NCBI GenBank assembly: GCA_026545765.1
Contig: CM048839.1
Location: forward strand, 5,753,835 to 5,817,834
Reading direction: 5' to 3'
DNA length: 64,000 nucleotides
From: Plantago major
Taxonomy: Eukaryota; Streptophyta; Magnoliopsida; Lamiales; Plantaginaceae
This document shows positions 48,311 to 59,660 of this stretch, one piece after another. Position 1 is the stretch's first letter. Each line of letters begins with the position of its first letter. The notes under the pieces are model-generated. The model was not told the origin of the DNA. It was given only the letters and a program-made list of their open reading frames with translations, and made no database searches. Made by a program: the position numbers and the translations under genes.

Positions 48311-49691
48311 TGGCTCAGCTTACATGCAGCCCAACGGGGTTAGGGCTGGCAAAGCGGCAATTGTTCTATCTAATGAAGCCAGGAATTTGGAACTCAAGGC
48401 TCACCACCTCCACAATCTCCCCAAATTCTACGGAATGGCAGATGAAGATGTGATAAGATTCATCAAGGAGTTCGAACTATTGATTTTGGGGATTCCACTG
48501 ACGGTCGAAGGGGTGACAGTTACTGACGAGGAGATAAGGAAGAAGGTATTTCCGATCTGTATTGAAGACAAGGCGAGGAGTTGGTTGATAAACCAACCTG
48601 AGGGTTCTCTGCCTACTTGGGATTCGCTCTACAGGGCGTTCATTAATAAATTCTATCCCCCCCCCCCCCCCCCGAGAAAACGCAGCACCTTCGTGCCCAG
48701 ATAATGCAGTTTCAGCAGATGCATGATGAGACCTTTTATGAAGCTCGGGATCGTTTTTTTGCAGTTATTGTCCCAATGCCCTCGCCACAGGATCGACGAC
48801 ATGAGCTTATGCATCCGATTTTATGAAGGTCTGGATTGGGAGTATCAAAACATGGTCGATATGAGCTGTAAAAATTCCTTCCTGGAAGCGTCCTCTGACG
48901 AATTGAATGGTGTTTTCGAGAGGCTGGCAGCAGTATCACAACTTAAGGGGGCGAGAAATAAGGCTAGGAGAGTGGTAGCCAGAGCAGTGGAAGAGACTCC
49001 AGGGTCGTGTATTACTGAGCTAGAAAAAGAAATCAGGAGACATATGGAGAGGTCTGAGAGGTTCTGGTTTGAGGCGCAGAAAATTCAGGAAAAGATTGAC
49101 CAGAGGTTTGACAGTATCGAGCAACCGCAAAAAAGGCTGGAACAGACATTAGGTGACTTGTTTGGGAAATTACAGCTCATGGAGAAAAGTAGATTCCCAA
49201 CAGCCCTAGAAAACATTAGAGTCCTGGCGGTTGAGATAAATTTTGAAGAACCAGGGAAGGTTAAGTCTGTTGTTGCCACCTGTACCAACAAGGCTGAGAA
49301 CTCTGCATTCGATGTGGGAACTCCAGCAACGGTTCAAGTGACCCCTGTAGTGACAGTTAGGCAGACTGAGAATGTTGTCGCTACTGAACCGGCAGAAGAT
49401 GAAGTCGAGGAACCGAGTTCCGTGATTCCAGAAGAGGAGGCGAATGTGGAACAAATAACTGCAGAAACCGGCCCTCCCACCGTAGTAATTCCTAAGGCAA
49501 AAAAGAGTACAAGCAACTCCGATAGTTTTGATTTATTGGTTGGCATTGGGTGTTCAACTCAGGTTAGCGGAATAGTCGATATTGTTGCTAGTTGCAATTT
49601 GATGACTTTTGGCACCTATGAAGACTTAGGCTTAAAAGGATTGGAGACGCGCAAATGCTTTATGACTCTTGCTGGTGGAACCCGGCCGGAG
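48311..49691 (+). pseudogene. Retrotransposon Gag polyprotein, frame-broken
   Basis: A Retrotrans_gag domain is spread over three frames. First comes LSNEARNLELKAHHLHNLPKFYG to KARSWLINQPEGSLPTWDSL and FINKFYP; then QAQIMQFQQ-like sequence with DETFYEARDRFFAV. Last is RHRIDDMSLCIRFYEGLDWEYQNMVD. The first shift coincides with a run of 17 Cs at 48657-48673; another lies near 48775. The last frame runs on to 49694 through a coiled coil (about 49020-49180) and a Val/Glu-rich spacer into the protease. Such gag proteins form the capsid of Ty3/gypsy elements. The breaks make this copy inactive. Confidence 0.88.
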
Positions 49692-49905
49692 TAGATGCAT
49701 GGGGATTGTGGAAGATGTCCCAGTTAAGCTCGATAGTGTAACGGTAATGACAGATTTTGTGGTAGTGGAATCGTCGAGGGTGAAAGGGAAAGAGATGGAA
49801 AAGGATATGCTGCTTCTAGGGCGACCCTTCATTCGCTCGACTCTCATGGTGGTGAATTCACATGCCCGAACCTGCACAATCGAAGTGCAAGGCAAGACAC
49901 GTGAA
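49540..49905 (+). pseudogene. Retropepsin-like aspartic protease domain, partial
   Basis: The first frame carries IVDIVASCNLMTFGTYEDL, where an active protease would have a D-S/T-G-A-type motif; here it is IVDIVASCNLM, so the catalytic Gly is absent. The frame stops at 49694, and a second frame continues GIVEDVPVKLDSVTVMTDFVV and LLLGRPFIRSTLMVV, the conserved C-terminal half of plant gypsy proteases. The element stops encoding recognisable protein after about 50007. Confidence 0.82.
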
Positions 49906-50007
49906 TTGAAAGCCTATTCTGCTCCATTATATTTTGTCTCGCAGGTTAACAGCAGGCAATTCATAGGAGCACACACTGGACCCCTATATATACACACTTA
50001 TCTGTAG

Positions 50008-51080
50008 GGAAGAGAAGGGGCTACAACAACTGGAAGAACCAAGAACTTCCAGAGTACCCATTAGCCAACACGAAAGAGTCTTGTACATGACTGTAAAGGT
50101 ACACCTGCAGGCAAGTCACTGTTGATCCCATTCTCTTTTCTTTTTCACTCTACACTTGAGGACATGCTTGAGTTTAGGTTTGGGGTGTGGGAATGTGCTC
50201 TCTAGTGTCTTGTCTGCATTTTCTCTATTAACTGAGTCTCTAGAGTCTTTCGTCCTCTACTTTCTGTACGTTTTGGTCATTTTTCTTTTTCTTCTTTTCC
50301 CTTCTAGAGTCTTTCGTGAGTCGTTCTTCCAAGTTATGAAAGCTCCCATTGTGACTGTTAAATTTGCTAGCTGCTTATCTTTTGCATGATACTTAACTAA
50401 TGTGGCGTAGTGGACTTAAAATCTCGTAAGTCTGTTTCTCTTGTAAATAGCAAGTTTGTTTATCTCTTTAGTCCAAAAAGCCGGTGAGAAACTTTAAGCC
50501 GTGCATTACAAAGAACCGGCTTGGGGAGAAGAATTCTAATGTGCTGTTATGTTTATCTATTCTTGTAATCTGTATTTCTTCCCCTGATTAGTTGATTCGT
50601 CTCGGAGTGTATATGTGGTGCTTGTCATCACCGTAGTCGTGTTGGGCGTGTTTCAAATACTACCTATATACCGGCGTGGTCCTAAAAAACCATATGTCCG
50701 TGAGGGTTGATGGCACGTATACCAAACTGACACGCACAAAAGTGCGGACTTCGGTAAAACAGACACTACCAAAAAATTGAGACTAAAAGAATCCATAGTG
50801 GCCAAATTGATTAGCATGTAATTCATTGTATGCAAAAATGTGGTGATATATATGGAAGTTTGGTTGTATGTTCTGACAAGCTGCTGCACATGAAGAAAAA
50901 GTCCCTTCCGACTCAATTGACTGAGTATTTTGCATGAGGTATTTGAGGCACCTTTGTGACGAAAGTCACCTTTCCTTTCTCTTGCCGTTTCTTGAGTGAT
51001 TACCCACTGGACACTTCCAGAGTGTGAGAGAGAGTTATGTAGGATTCCTTGTGAGGGACTGAAGAGTTAGACTTAACCTC
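50008..51080 (+). other. Non-coding 3' internal region of the Athila-like element
   Basis: Where polymerase genes would be expected there is only non-coding sequence. GAGAAACTTTAAGCC and related text resemble the long untranslated 3' part of Athila-type elements. No RT, RNase H or integrase motif was seen in any frame. Confidence 0.55.
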
Positions 51081-51084
51081 TCTG

Positions 51085-51388
51085 CAGCTCAAATCTCCAG
51101 CTTCGTAAAATCTCGCCGTGGCGGAAAGAATCCTTCGCCGCGGCGAGCCTTCTGTTGTCGAATTGATCTTCCTCTCGTAAAATCTCGCCGCGGCGGACCA
51201 ATTTCCTCGCCGCGGCGAGCCTGGTTAATCTGCTTTTCTTCCTTTAGCTCAAAAATCACCAATTCCTACAAAAATAAAGCAAAACACCAAAGCGTAAAAA
51301 CGAACAAAAAGGACTAAGAAACTAAAGACAAAGACTCACAAAGATCGCAAAAAAGGACCAAATGAGACTCTAAATTATCGTATCATCA
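51085..51388 (-). repeat. Inverted LTR fragment beside the 3' LTR start
   Basis: This is the reverse complement of the first ~300 bases of the 5' LTR, with one clear terminus: ATCGTATCATCA at 51388 is the complement of TGATGAGACGAT. It holds several CGCCGCGGCGA palindromes. Only 38 bases, including the purine-rich tract, separate it from the direct LTR start at 51427. Confidence 0.85.
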
Positions 51389-51450
51389 AACTCTCGAGGA
51401 CGAGCAAAGGTTCGGTTTGGGGAGTTTGATGAGACAATAATTTAGAGTCT

Positions 51451-51554
51451 GAACTAAATGGAACTGAACCGAACTGAATTTATTTATAGTATGAAAAATA
51501 ACTAATCAGAACTGAACTGAAATTAATGAGTTTTCAAATGAAGAGAACATAGCC
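51451..51554. mobile_element. Harbinger/Tourist-like MITE, left-truncated, copy 2
   Basis: Same family as 46702-46834: GAACTGAACTGAAATTAATG followed by GAGTTTTCAAATGAAGAGAAC and AGCC, then TTA. The left terminal bases are missing, at the point where the 3' LTR is also cut. Confidence 0.75.
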
Positions 51555-51557
51555 TTA

Positions 51558-52597
51558 TCCGTTACTTTCTTACTTTGTGAGCCGAGAAAAATTCATTTTT
51601 GATTCCTTAAGTTGTGACAGTCGATTTGGTAACTTTAGTTGTGACCGTCTAATTTTGGTACATTTTATTTTTATGTCGCCAAGTCGGCGCGTGAATTATA
51701 CACACTCTTAATAAAATATTAATAAGTTTTAATTTTAAAAAAAATTAATTCATTTTTTATAATGTAACAAATAAAATTAAAAAAAAGAAAAACTAAAAAA
51801 AATAAAGAAATAGACAAAGTACGTAATTTGGACAAATACAAAACTAAATGTATCAAAATTTGACGATCATAACTAAAGGTATCAAAACCGAAACTGTCAT
51901 AACTTAAGATATCAAAACCAGATTTTTTTCCAAACCTATCGATTTTCTTACAAAATCTATTTACATCGTCGTTACTTGGTCAATTGTCAATAATTTTTTA
52001 ATCACATCAACAAAAGTCGATGAAAAAAAATCGTAACATTATAGAAAAGAACACAAAGTTTTGGAAGAGTGTGTATTAGTGAGAGACCCAAAAGACGGGT
52101 TAATGTTTTTAAGTATATGTATAATGTTTTAAACAATATCAATAATATTTTATGATCCGGTCATGATCGACCCATGTGTTTTCATCGGCGGGTGACGCTT
52201 TGTTCTTGAAAATATCTATTATTTTACTACTAAAAAGATATGAATTTTTGTCTCACAGGTGGCGGTTGTGATACCAAAAATTTGATTTGCCATTTATACC
52301 CTCATGTTCAAACCACCCATGAATATTCTGTAATTAACATCCCTCTACCATCACAAAATAACAATGAAACGTTCATCATTCTTCTCAACACACTCTTCTC
52401 AATTAACTGTAATTAACCTCCCTATACCCTCATGTTCAAAGCCATTGTAATGTCATCAAAGTCAGTAAGGTGAAAATGAAAATGGTCTCACGAGGTACAA
52501 ATAATCTGCCCCATATATACTAATTTCTTTTCCATTTTGTTGTGCTTCTCACATATTATCAATTCATACTGACAGTAGGTTTGTGATTATAAGGAGA
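51558..52597. other. A/T-rich spacer
   Basis: No gene recognised. Phrases such as AACTTTAGTTGTGAC and its partial complement near 51890 (GTCATAACTTAAGATATC) indicate a small inverted-repeat element at about 51600-51920, not further identified. Confidence 0.45.
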
Positions 52598-52799
52598 CTA
52601 GAATGTAAGAACACGCTACGCGTGTTATTGTGGCACACAGTTACAGTTATAGAAGACGTATACAAATACAAGTAATATTGTTGTTTCTGATAATGGATTT
52701 CTTTTTTTCAAGCAACACACTTTGAGCTCCAATTACTTTTTTTACCTTTCAATGAATTTTAGTAATTCTTTCTCAAGTGTCATCTACTACTATAGTAGA
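52598..52799 (-). mobile_element. Complete 202 bp mini-Helitron
   Basis: On the minus strand it begins TCTACTATAGTAGTAG and ends with the hairpin AACACGCGTAGCGTGTT, eight bases, then CTAG. It sits between A and T, the usual Helitron insertion context. No coding capacity. Confidence 0.8.
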
Positions 52800-52802
52800 T
52801 TA

Positions 52803-53150
52803 CTAGAATGTAAGAACATGCTACGCGTGTTATTGTGGCATCTACTTATAAATAATTGATGAAATATATGAAAGTAAGTAATAGCGTTGTTTCTGATAAT
52901 GGATTGTCATTTTTGTAGAGTTGAATTAGGATTTATGTTAGTGCGAATTGATATGTTTTACTTTAATTGGAGAAGATGTAGAATAAAAATTGGTTATCGT
53001 TGTTTTTTACTATGATCGATTTTGTTGGATTGAATTAGGGTTTGAAATTTAATTGGAGAATACATATTGAGTTTTTTTTAATCATGAATTGATTTTGCTG
53101 GAGTTGCATTAGGGCTGAGTTGGAATGGGAGAAGTCACACATGGCTAAAA
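52803..53150 (-). mobile_element. Helitron 3' end, copy B (5' border not fixed)
   Basis: CTAGAATGTAAGAACATGCTACGCG at 52803 is the complement of a Helitron 3' terminus with hairpin and CTAG, preceded by A. Interior units of about 90 bp with TTGAATTAGGGTTTGAAATT follow. The right border given is approximate. Confidence 0.65.
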
Positions 53151-53508
53151 TTGAGAAAGAAGGAACTACATATAAGTCTAAGACTTGCTTAAGGGTTTGG
53201 GCCCCAAGGGGCACCCATGTTTTGGAAGGGGGAGGAGCTAGATGGCTCCACCGTTCGACCTAGCGCGGAGCCGGTCCGTGGGTGCGCGCGCGGTTCGCGG
53301 TCTAGAGTTGATAATAATCTTTTTGGGCCAGAAACCTACTGCGATTGGTTAAGCCCAATAAGAAAAGTTTGAACGAAAAGCCCAACAGTTGTATCTGTTC
53401 GTAATGAGCTTCAGCTACCAACTATGCGTTCACGAACAGACTTATTATAAAAATAAGTAGCTTATCAGCTACCAGCTAAGCGTTCACGTAACAGACTTAT
53501 TATGAAAA

Positions 53509-53870
53509 CTAGAATGTAAGAACACGCGTGTTATTGTGGCACATAGTTACAGTTATAGAAGACGTATACAAATACAAGTAATATTGTTGTTTCTGATAAT
53601 GAATTTCTTTTTTTCAAGTTGAATTAGTGTTTGAGTTGATATGTTTTAATTTAATTGAAGAAGGTGGAGCATAAAGATTGATTATCGTTATTTTTTAATA
53701 ATGAATTAATTTTGTTTGGTTGAATTAGGGTTTAAAATTTAATTGTACAAGACATTTTGTTTTATGATAAATTGATTTGTTGGGGGTTGTTGAGTTAGTG
53801 TTTAAAATTTAAATGGAGAAGGAAGATTGATTTTTGTTGTGATGCATTGATTTTGTTGAATAAAATAAAT
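53509..53870 (-). mobile_element. Helitron 3' end, copy C (5' border not fixed)
   Basis: CTAGAATGTAAGAACACGCG at 53509, with the hairpin loop shortened by 4-5 bases compared with copies A and B. Its next 350 bases are homologous to copy B, including the GAATTAGGGTTTAAAATTTAA units. It ends near the TA microsatellite. Confidence 0.65.
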
Positions 53871-53871
53871 A

Positions 53872-53873
<2 letters not shown>

Positions 53874-53911
<38 letters not shown>
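53874..53911. repeat. TA dinucleotide microsatellite
   Basis: About 18 uninterrupted TA units. Confidence 0.95.
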
Positions 53912-53913
<2 letters not shown>

Positions 53914-54948
53914 CAAATGAGTCCAATTTAAGTTAAATTAAGTATTCAATTGCACTACTCCAATAGTTGTCCACTTATATATATACTGTATAATATAGTA
54001 AATCTTACTCATTTTGTGTGATCTTAGTTGTAGTTATAGTTAGTTTTACATGTAGAAGTCCTATACGCGGGAACCAACGTGTCAATGATGCTTGCTATTT
54101 CAAAATGATTAATGTTGGGGAATTGGTTGCAAGAGGCAACCAAGAGAGAGCCAAAATTGTTATGTGTTATAATGTGTTAAGTTGGTAACTTTGAGAGAAT
54201 TTTGAACTAGAAAACCCAAGCGAGATGGGTGCAAATATGGTTCGCGGGTTTATCTTTTTACCACAATTTTTCACTAAACAAACCTTTTGGCCTTCCAGAA
54301 ATTTTTCAGATTATTCCACTTAAATGTGAAGAGGTAACCTCTCCACTAACAGGCTGCATTACTCTGAACTTAAATGTTGCAGTATCAATTTGGCTACTAA
54401 TGGTGAGAGATGTTACGTTTTCTCTACAATTATATATACCCCTCCCTCACTTGACAAACAGACACCAAAAATTATTCTTTCCTTCTCTTCGACAGAGCTT
54501 CTGCTGCTGAGCTTCCAGTAGTTGCTGAGATTGGACGTTGTACCTTGGGAGCTAATTGTCCGAGGAAGGCCTGAAGCTTACTAAAGGCGGACAAATTTAG
54601 CTTAAGGGGAAGTGATCTCACTACTGACTCGTCCAGGATTAAATCCGAACCTGTGTTTTGTTTTTTGTTTGTGTAATCAAGTTTCAGTAAGTGCTAACAA
54701 TTTTTATTCCTGTACTGTTTTCGTATATATTTCGTACTGACCTTTGTTGCAGCTAAACTGATAATCAGAAACAACAATTAACAAATGGGTATTAAGAGTA
54801 CTACCCAAGTGTTGATTGGGTAAATTACACGTTTAGTAGAGTGGTAGACCGTGAAAATTGGACTGAAATAAGATACATGGAAATTCACGGTCATTGGATC
54901 AGGTGGGGGTTGAGTTCGTTTAAATAATTTCTTGAGTTCCTGCATTTA
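53912..54948. other. Spacer
   Basis: No gene recognised. One open frame at 54229-54510 has no conserved feature. Confidence 0.4.
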
Positions 54949-55081
54949 GGCTCTGTTCTCTTCGTCTGAACAGAACAGAACTGAACTGAATTGTAGTATA
55001 AAAAATAACTAAACAGAGCTGAACTGAATTGATCTGAACTGAATTGAACTGAATGAGTTTTCAGACGAAAATAAAAGAGCT
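54949..55081. mobile_element. Harbinger/Tourist-like MITE, 133 bp, copy 3
   Basis: Begins GGCTCTGTTCTCTTCGTCTG and ends CAGACGAAAATAAAAGAGCT with TTA on both sides. It has the same length as the copy at 46702 and the same GAACTGAA interior. Confidence 0.87.
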
Positions 55082-55084
55082 TTA

Positions 55085-55983
55085 GTAGAAGTTGCATTCA
55101 TTTTTTCTTTTGGGTGCAATCATAGTAAATCTTTTTCACCTTAATTCATTCGTTCCCGTTTATTCGACTTCATGCATCCAACTTTCAATCGTGTGTTGAT
55201 TCCTGTAAAGAGTATAATTAAAAAATCAAATTTTAGTAGTATGTATCCAATGTGACAAACCATTTTAAAAAAGAAATATAGTATAGTTAGCTGATTCGTT
55301 GCTTTTTGAGCAAAAACTACTCTTCCAATAATTTTAACTACGGATATGAATGATTTAAGGGATTTCAGGGGAAAAGAAAAGAAAATGTACTTTTTTCATG
55401 TTTGTTTCAATGGAAAATGAAAATGGTGGAAAGGGAAATGTTGGAAAACCTGGAAAACGTGGAAAAGACAAAAAAAATCATACAATTTTTATCTCTTTAT
55501 ATCACAAAATTTTACAAAAAAAAATATTTTATGAAAACAATATATTTAATATAAAAATAATTTTTATTAGCATTGATCTATACATTTGTATACAAATCAT
55601 TTTATTTATAACATTCATTAAACTCGTTAATATCTTTGCTTTATTAGCAAAGTTCTATAACCAAAGTCGATATATAGTGATAAATATAAATACTCCCCCA
55701 TTAGAGTATACAAATTACACATATGTACTATTTACTGATTCTTTGAAAAATAAAAAATAAAATAGTCTGATACGAACCAATTTAAATTACATTACTCTAT
55801 TCAATCTTATTACGTATACTTACAATTTTCCAATTCTTTTCACCTATTATAATTAATTTAAAGGTTCGTTTTAATAATTCCACTATTTGTATGTAATTAA
55901 AAAAATATATGTTGGTCAAATAATGAACTTGGTTTTGTACTCGAAAATTTAAATATTCATCGCTTAGCAAAAAATAAAAGTTC

Positions 55984-56038
<55 letters not shown>

Positions 56039-56887
56039 TAAGAAAAAAGTTCAAAAAAGCCAAAAGAAATTCACGCAAAATTTTACAAACAAAATTAACT
56101 GACAATTTTCCTGGAAAACTTAAAAATTACCAAACAACATAAACAAGGGAAAATGCTGGTTTTCCTTCAATATTTTTCCAAGGGATTTAATTTTCCTCCA
56201 AATTCTTTTATCTTTTCCCTTGGAATGGTCGGACCTTTTTCTACAGATCTACAATGCAACAGTTCCTCACTTACAGGTTCAACACTCTCTTGGCAATTGG
56301 CATTGTTCTCTTGTTTTCTGCCTTTCCCACCTCTCTTCGCACCTGTCTCATGTTAACACCAAAAAAAAGGAATGATAAGAAAGGAAAAACAGGCCACCGT
56401 TCCTCAATTTTCATGTATCTTATGGTCACTTCTAACGTTGTTATGTTACATGTTGGTCTACATTCAGGCATCTGTGGGTGATAACTATGGAGGAACTCTC
56501 CACGTTCCATCTGTGAATAATTAGTTTACGCATGTTGATCACATTGGCTGAGAATATGATTCCTGATGCTGAAACATGCCCAAGATAAGTTCAAAGTGCG
56601 GAGAGACCTTCAGTTTCTACATTATGATGTTTTTGAGGTAACCTGTGAAGTGACTTCTTTATCAGAAATTTACATGCCATGCTTTTTTTTCTTTTTTTGG
56701 TGGGCGAGAGATCAAAGCCAAGTCATTTATGTTGTCACTGGTAACTTACAGTGCCCCTTAGGGAAAGTCTAACCCGTGTTTAAAAAACCGGCCTGACCTC
56801 GTATAGGAAGGAATTTGTATATAGTTAGTATATTGTACATGTTTAAAAAAAGTTTAATCCATCTTAAATAGAGTACATCTTTGTTTA
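55085..56887. other. A/T-rich spacer with a GA microsatellite
   Basis: No gene recognised. A pure (GA)n tract lies at 55989-56034. Apparent open frames over it are low-complexity. Confidence 0.45.
55989..56034. repeat. GA dinucleotide microsatellite
   Basis: About 23 uninterrupted GA units on the plus strand. Confidence 0.95.
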
Positions 56888-58254
56888 GAGAGAATGGCAC
56901 GAATGGTCCCAACGTTTGGGCCATATGGCGCATGCAATTGAAGGTTTTGCACGCTGGCATGTATAGTCCTACTGTTATGTACATTTCAGGTCCGTCGTCC
57001 AAATTGGGTGACGTGGCCGTCGGGTCAAAGTCTATTTCCGACTTTGACCAACACATCACCATACACATCAGCACACTAATAAATTAAATTTCAAAAATTT
57101 AAAAAAAAAAAACAAAATACACTAATAATAATACAAAATACAATAATACACTATCATTAGTATAATACTACCGTTATTCTCTTGAACTTAACATCAAACG
57201 GGACTATCAAAGGACAGAACAACGCTTTGAACTTTTCTGGCGATTCTCTGGACTAGGACGACGATATGATAACTCAGCGGCCGGAATACTTGAATCACTT
57301 GCCGGCTCCGGTTCATGGTAAGTGCCTGGAATTCTGTTTCGATTTGGGGGTTTTAAAACTGGGGTTTCCATTTGGGAATTCACAGTTAGAGTCGAATCCT
57401 ACTACTTTAATGCTTTACTTTCTTGCTAATGGTCCCTCATTTGAGTGAATAATTATTGTAGTTTTGTGTGTATTGATTCCTTTTGTCCCCCGCCACTTTG
57501 CTCTCCATTCGTTTTCTTTATTCCGAGTCACTGTGTATGATTTGTTTATGATAGTTGTTTTGTCTTGTTGTGTTTCTCCTTATGTGTGTATTTCTTTTTT
57601 CTCCAGCTCGTGCAAAAAGTTGCTTTACTCTTGTGTTACATTATGGGGGGAAGTTTTTTACTTGTAATGGTAATGTTAAGTATGAAGGTGGCAAAATCAG
57701 GAAATGGAATTACTTTCTACTGAAGAACATTAATGTGGGACTGGTAAAGGCATACTGTGATGAATTGGGTATTGTAGAAGTGAGAAAAATCCATTTTAAG
57801 ATACCTGGTGGTTGGCTATTTATTGGTTCAAATGCAGACTTGAAAAATGCATACAAGGAGTATGCCAAAGAAAGAAACTTTCATTTATGGATTGATGGTG
57901 ATGTTGACATTGATGAGGATGAAGCAGGTAGTGAGAAGAGTGTAAATGAAGTAGGGACTGAGAATAAGGTTGGAGAGTGTAATAATGAACATGTGGACCT
58001 TTCTAGCAGTGACAGTGACTTTATTGTAGATGAAATGGATGATCAAGAAATGGAAGAAGATGACAATGACTATGGATTTAATGTGGACATGGAAGTGACA
58101 GATGAAATTGATGGATTGAGTGATTCTGGTGTTAAAGAGGAGGAGTTATTGGCTAAGCAAGCAGAATTAGCTAGGCAAGAAAAATTAGCTAGGCAAGCAG
58201 AATTGAACAATGTTGCTGGAATGATGGAATATTTTGGGATCAAGTCTTCCTTCA

Positions 58255-58560
58255 ATGTAATAGAGAGTGGTAGTGGACCTGGCAGTGGGCCTGCAAGTGG
58301 GAGTGGGATTGGACAAGAGAGTGGTAGTGGACCTGGCTGTGGGACTGCAAGTGGTTATGGTGATGGGCTTGGTAGTGGGCCTGGTAATGGATCAGGTAGT
58401 GGGCCTGGTAATGGATCAGGTAGTGGGGCAGGTATTGGGCTTGGTGATGGACAAGGTGGGGGCAGCAGGTGGATCTGGTATTGGGCCTGGTAATGGACAA
58501 GGTAGTGGGGCAGCAGGTGGATCTGGCAGTGGGCCTGGCAGTGGGCTTGGTGAATCAAAT
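58255..58560 (+). repeat. Gly-Ser-rich coding minisatellite in the MULE protein
   Basis: GGTAGTGGGCCTGGTAATGG-type hexamer and 18-mer units encode GSGPGNGSG repeats. Open frames on the other strand and in the other phases are by-products. The frame changes inside this tract. Confidence 0.9.
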
Positions 58561-58928
58561 GGAGATGATGATGATAGTGACTCTAGTGACTCAAGCTATG
58601 GAAGCTCTAACATTGTGTATGACACTGATGATGATTTAGACTCTCCTTTGGACTCAGATGGTAGTGACCCAGAGAGACCTGCTAATAGGTTGAAGAGGGA
58701 GGCATTCAACCCTACTGATGAGTATGATCCTAGTTTCAGTTTGGGTATGGTGTTTAAAACAAGGCAAGATTAAGGATGCTATACATGCAAAGTGAAGACC
58801 ATGCACAATTTGAAGATAAAAAAGAATGACTTAATAAGACTAGCTGCACAATGTGTGGATTCAGAGGACTGCAAATGGAAGCTTACAGCTAGGGTACTTA
58901 AGATTGACAATTCCTTCCACATCACTAA

Positions 58929-59615
58929 GGCTCTGTTCTTTTCAAATTGAAATTCTTGACCGAACTAAATCGAATCGAATGGAATCAAATCAAACGAAAT
59001 CAAAACGAATCAAATCAAACGAATCAAGAAATTACATTTGTCCCATTTTTTAATAATAATGAATACTACATCCGGTCCATTAATAAATTCGTAAGGAGAC
59101 TTTTTTCTGGACGCCGATCAGATTATCAAGAATTACACGACAAAAGAATATAATAAAATTATATTATAAAAATAAATTAAGTATATTTGACTAACATAAC
59201 TTTATTTTATACTTTTTTGTGCGTAATTTGTAGAGTTTGGTTTGACTTTAGTTTGGTATAACTTGTTTTTTATTTATTAAGTTTGAGAAAAAACTCAACT
59301 TATGCTTCTGAGTTTACTTCTATTGTTCTAATATCTTCCAATAAAAGAACATGTCCATTTTTTGTTAGAGATGTACGTACAAAGTATGTGAACCAGTTTG
59401 AATGGTACTCTCAGGTTCCTGTAGTTTATCATCTTAACTCAACTTTTACGGTAGAAAAGAAGGGTAATTCGAATCGTAACTATACTTTTTATTTCATTGA
59501 TCTACTAAAAGTCGTGTTAAAAAGAAAGAAAGAAAAAGGTTGAAAATATCTCAATTGGATAAATTTTCTTATTTTCCTCGTACAAAAGATGGGTTGTGTA
59601 AATAAATGATAAAAT

Positions 59616-59660
<45 letters not shown>

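Larger units (their letters stand above)
46927..51450 (+). mobile_element. Athila-like LTR retrotransposon with gag and protease only
   Basis: A 5' LTR starts TGATGAGACGATAATTTAG (46927) and ends near 48141. The primer-binding site TGGCGCCGCTGCCGGGGA follows at 48146-48163, complementary to tRNA-Asp as in Athila elements. Gag and an aspartic protease follow; no reverse transcriptase, RNase H or integrase was found. Near the right end a polypurine-like GGTTCGGTTTGGGGAG precedes TGATGAGACAATAATTTAG (51427), the start of a 3' LTR of which only 24 bases remain before another repeat begins. An inverted LTR piece lies just before it (separate entry). The element is both non-autonomous and rearranged. 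Confidence 0.85.

Noticed and set aside
58252-58558. Minus-strand frames rich in His/Gln/Tyr and Pro/Leu
   Set aside because: Antisense or shifted readings of the Gly-Ser coding repeat.
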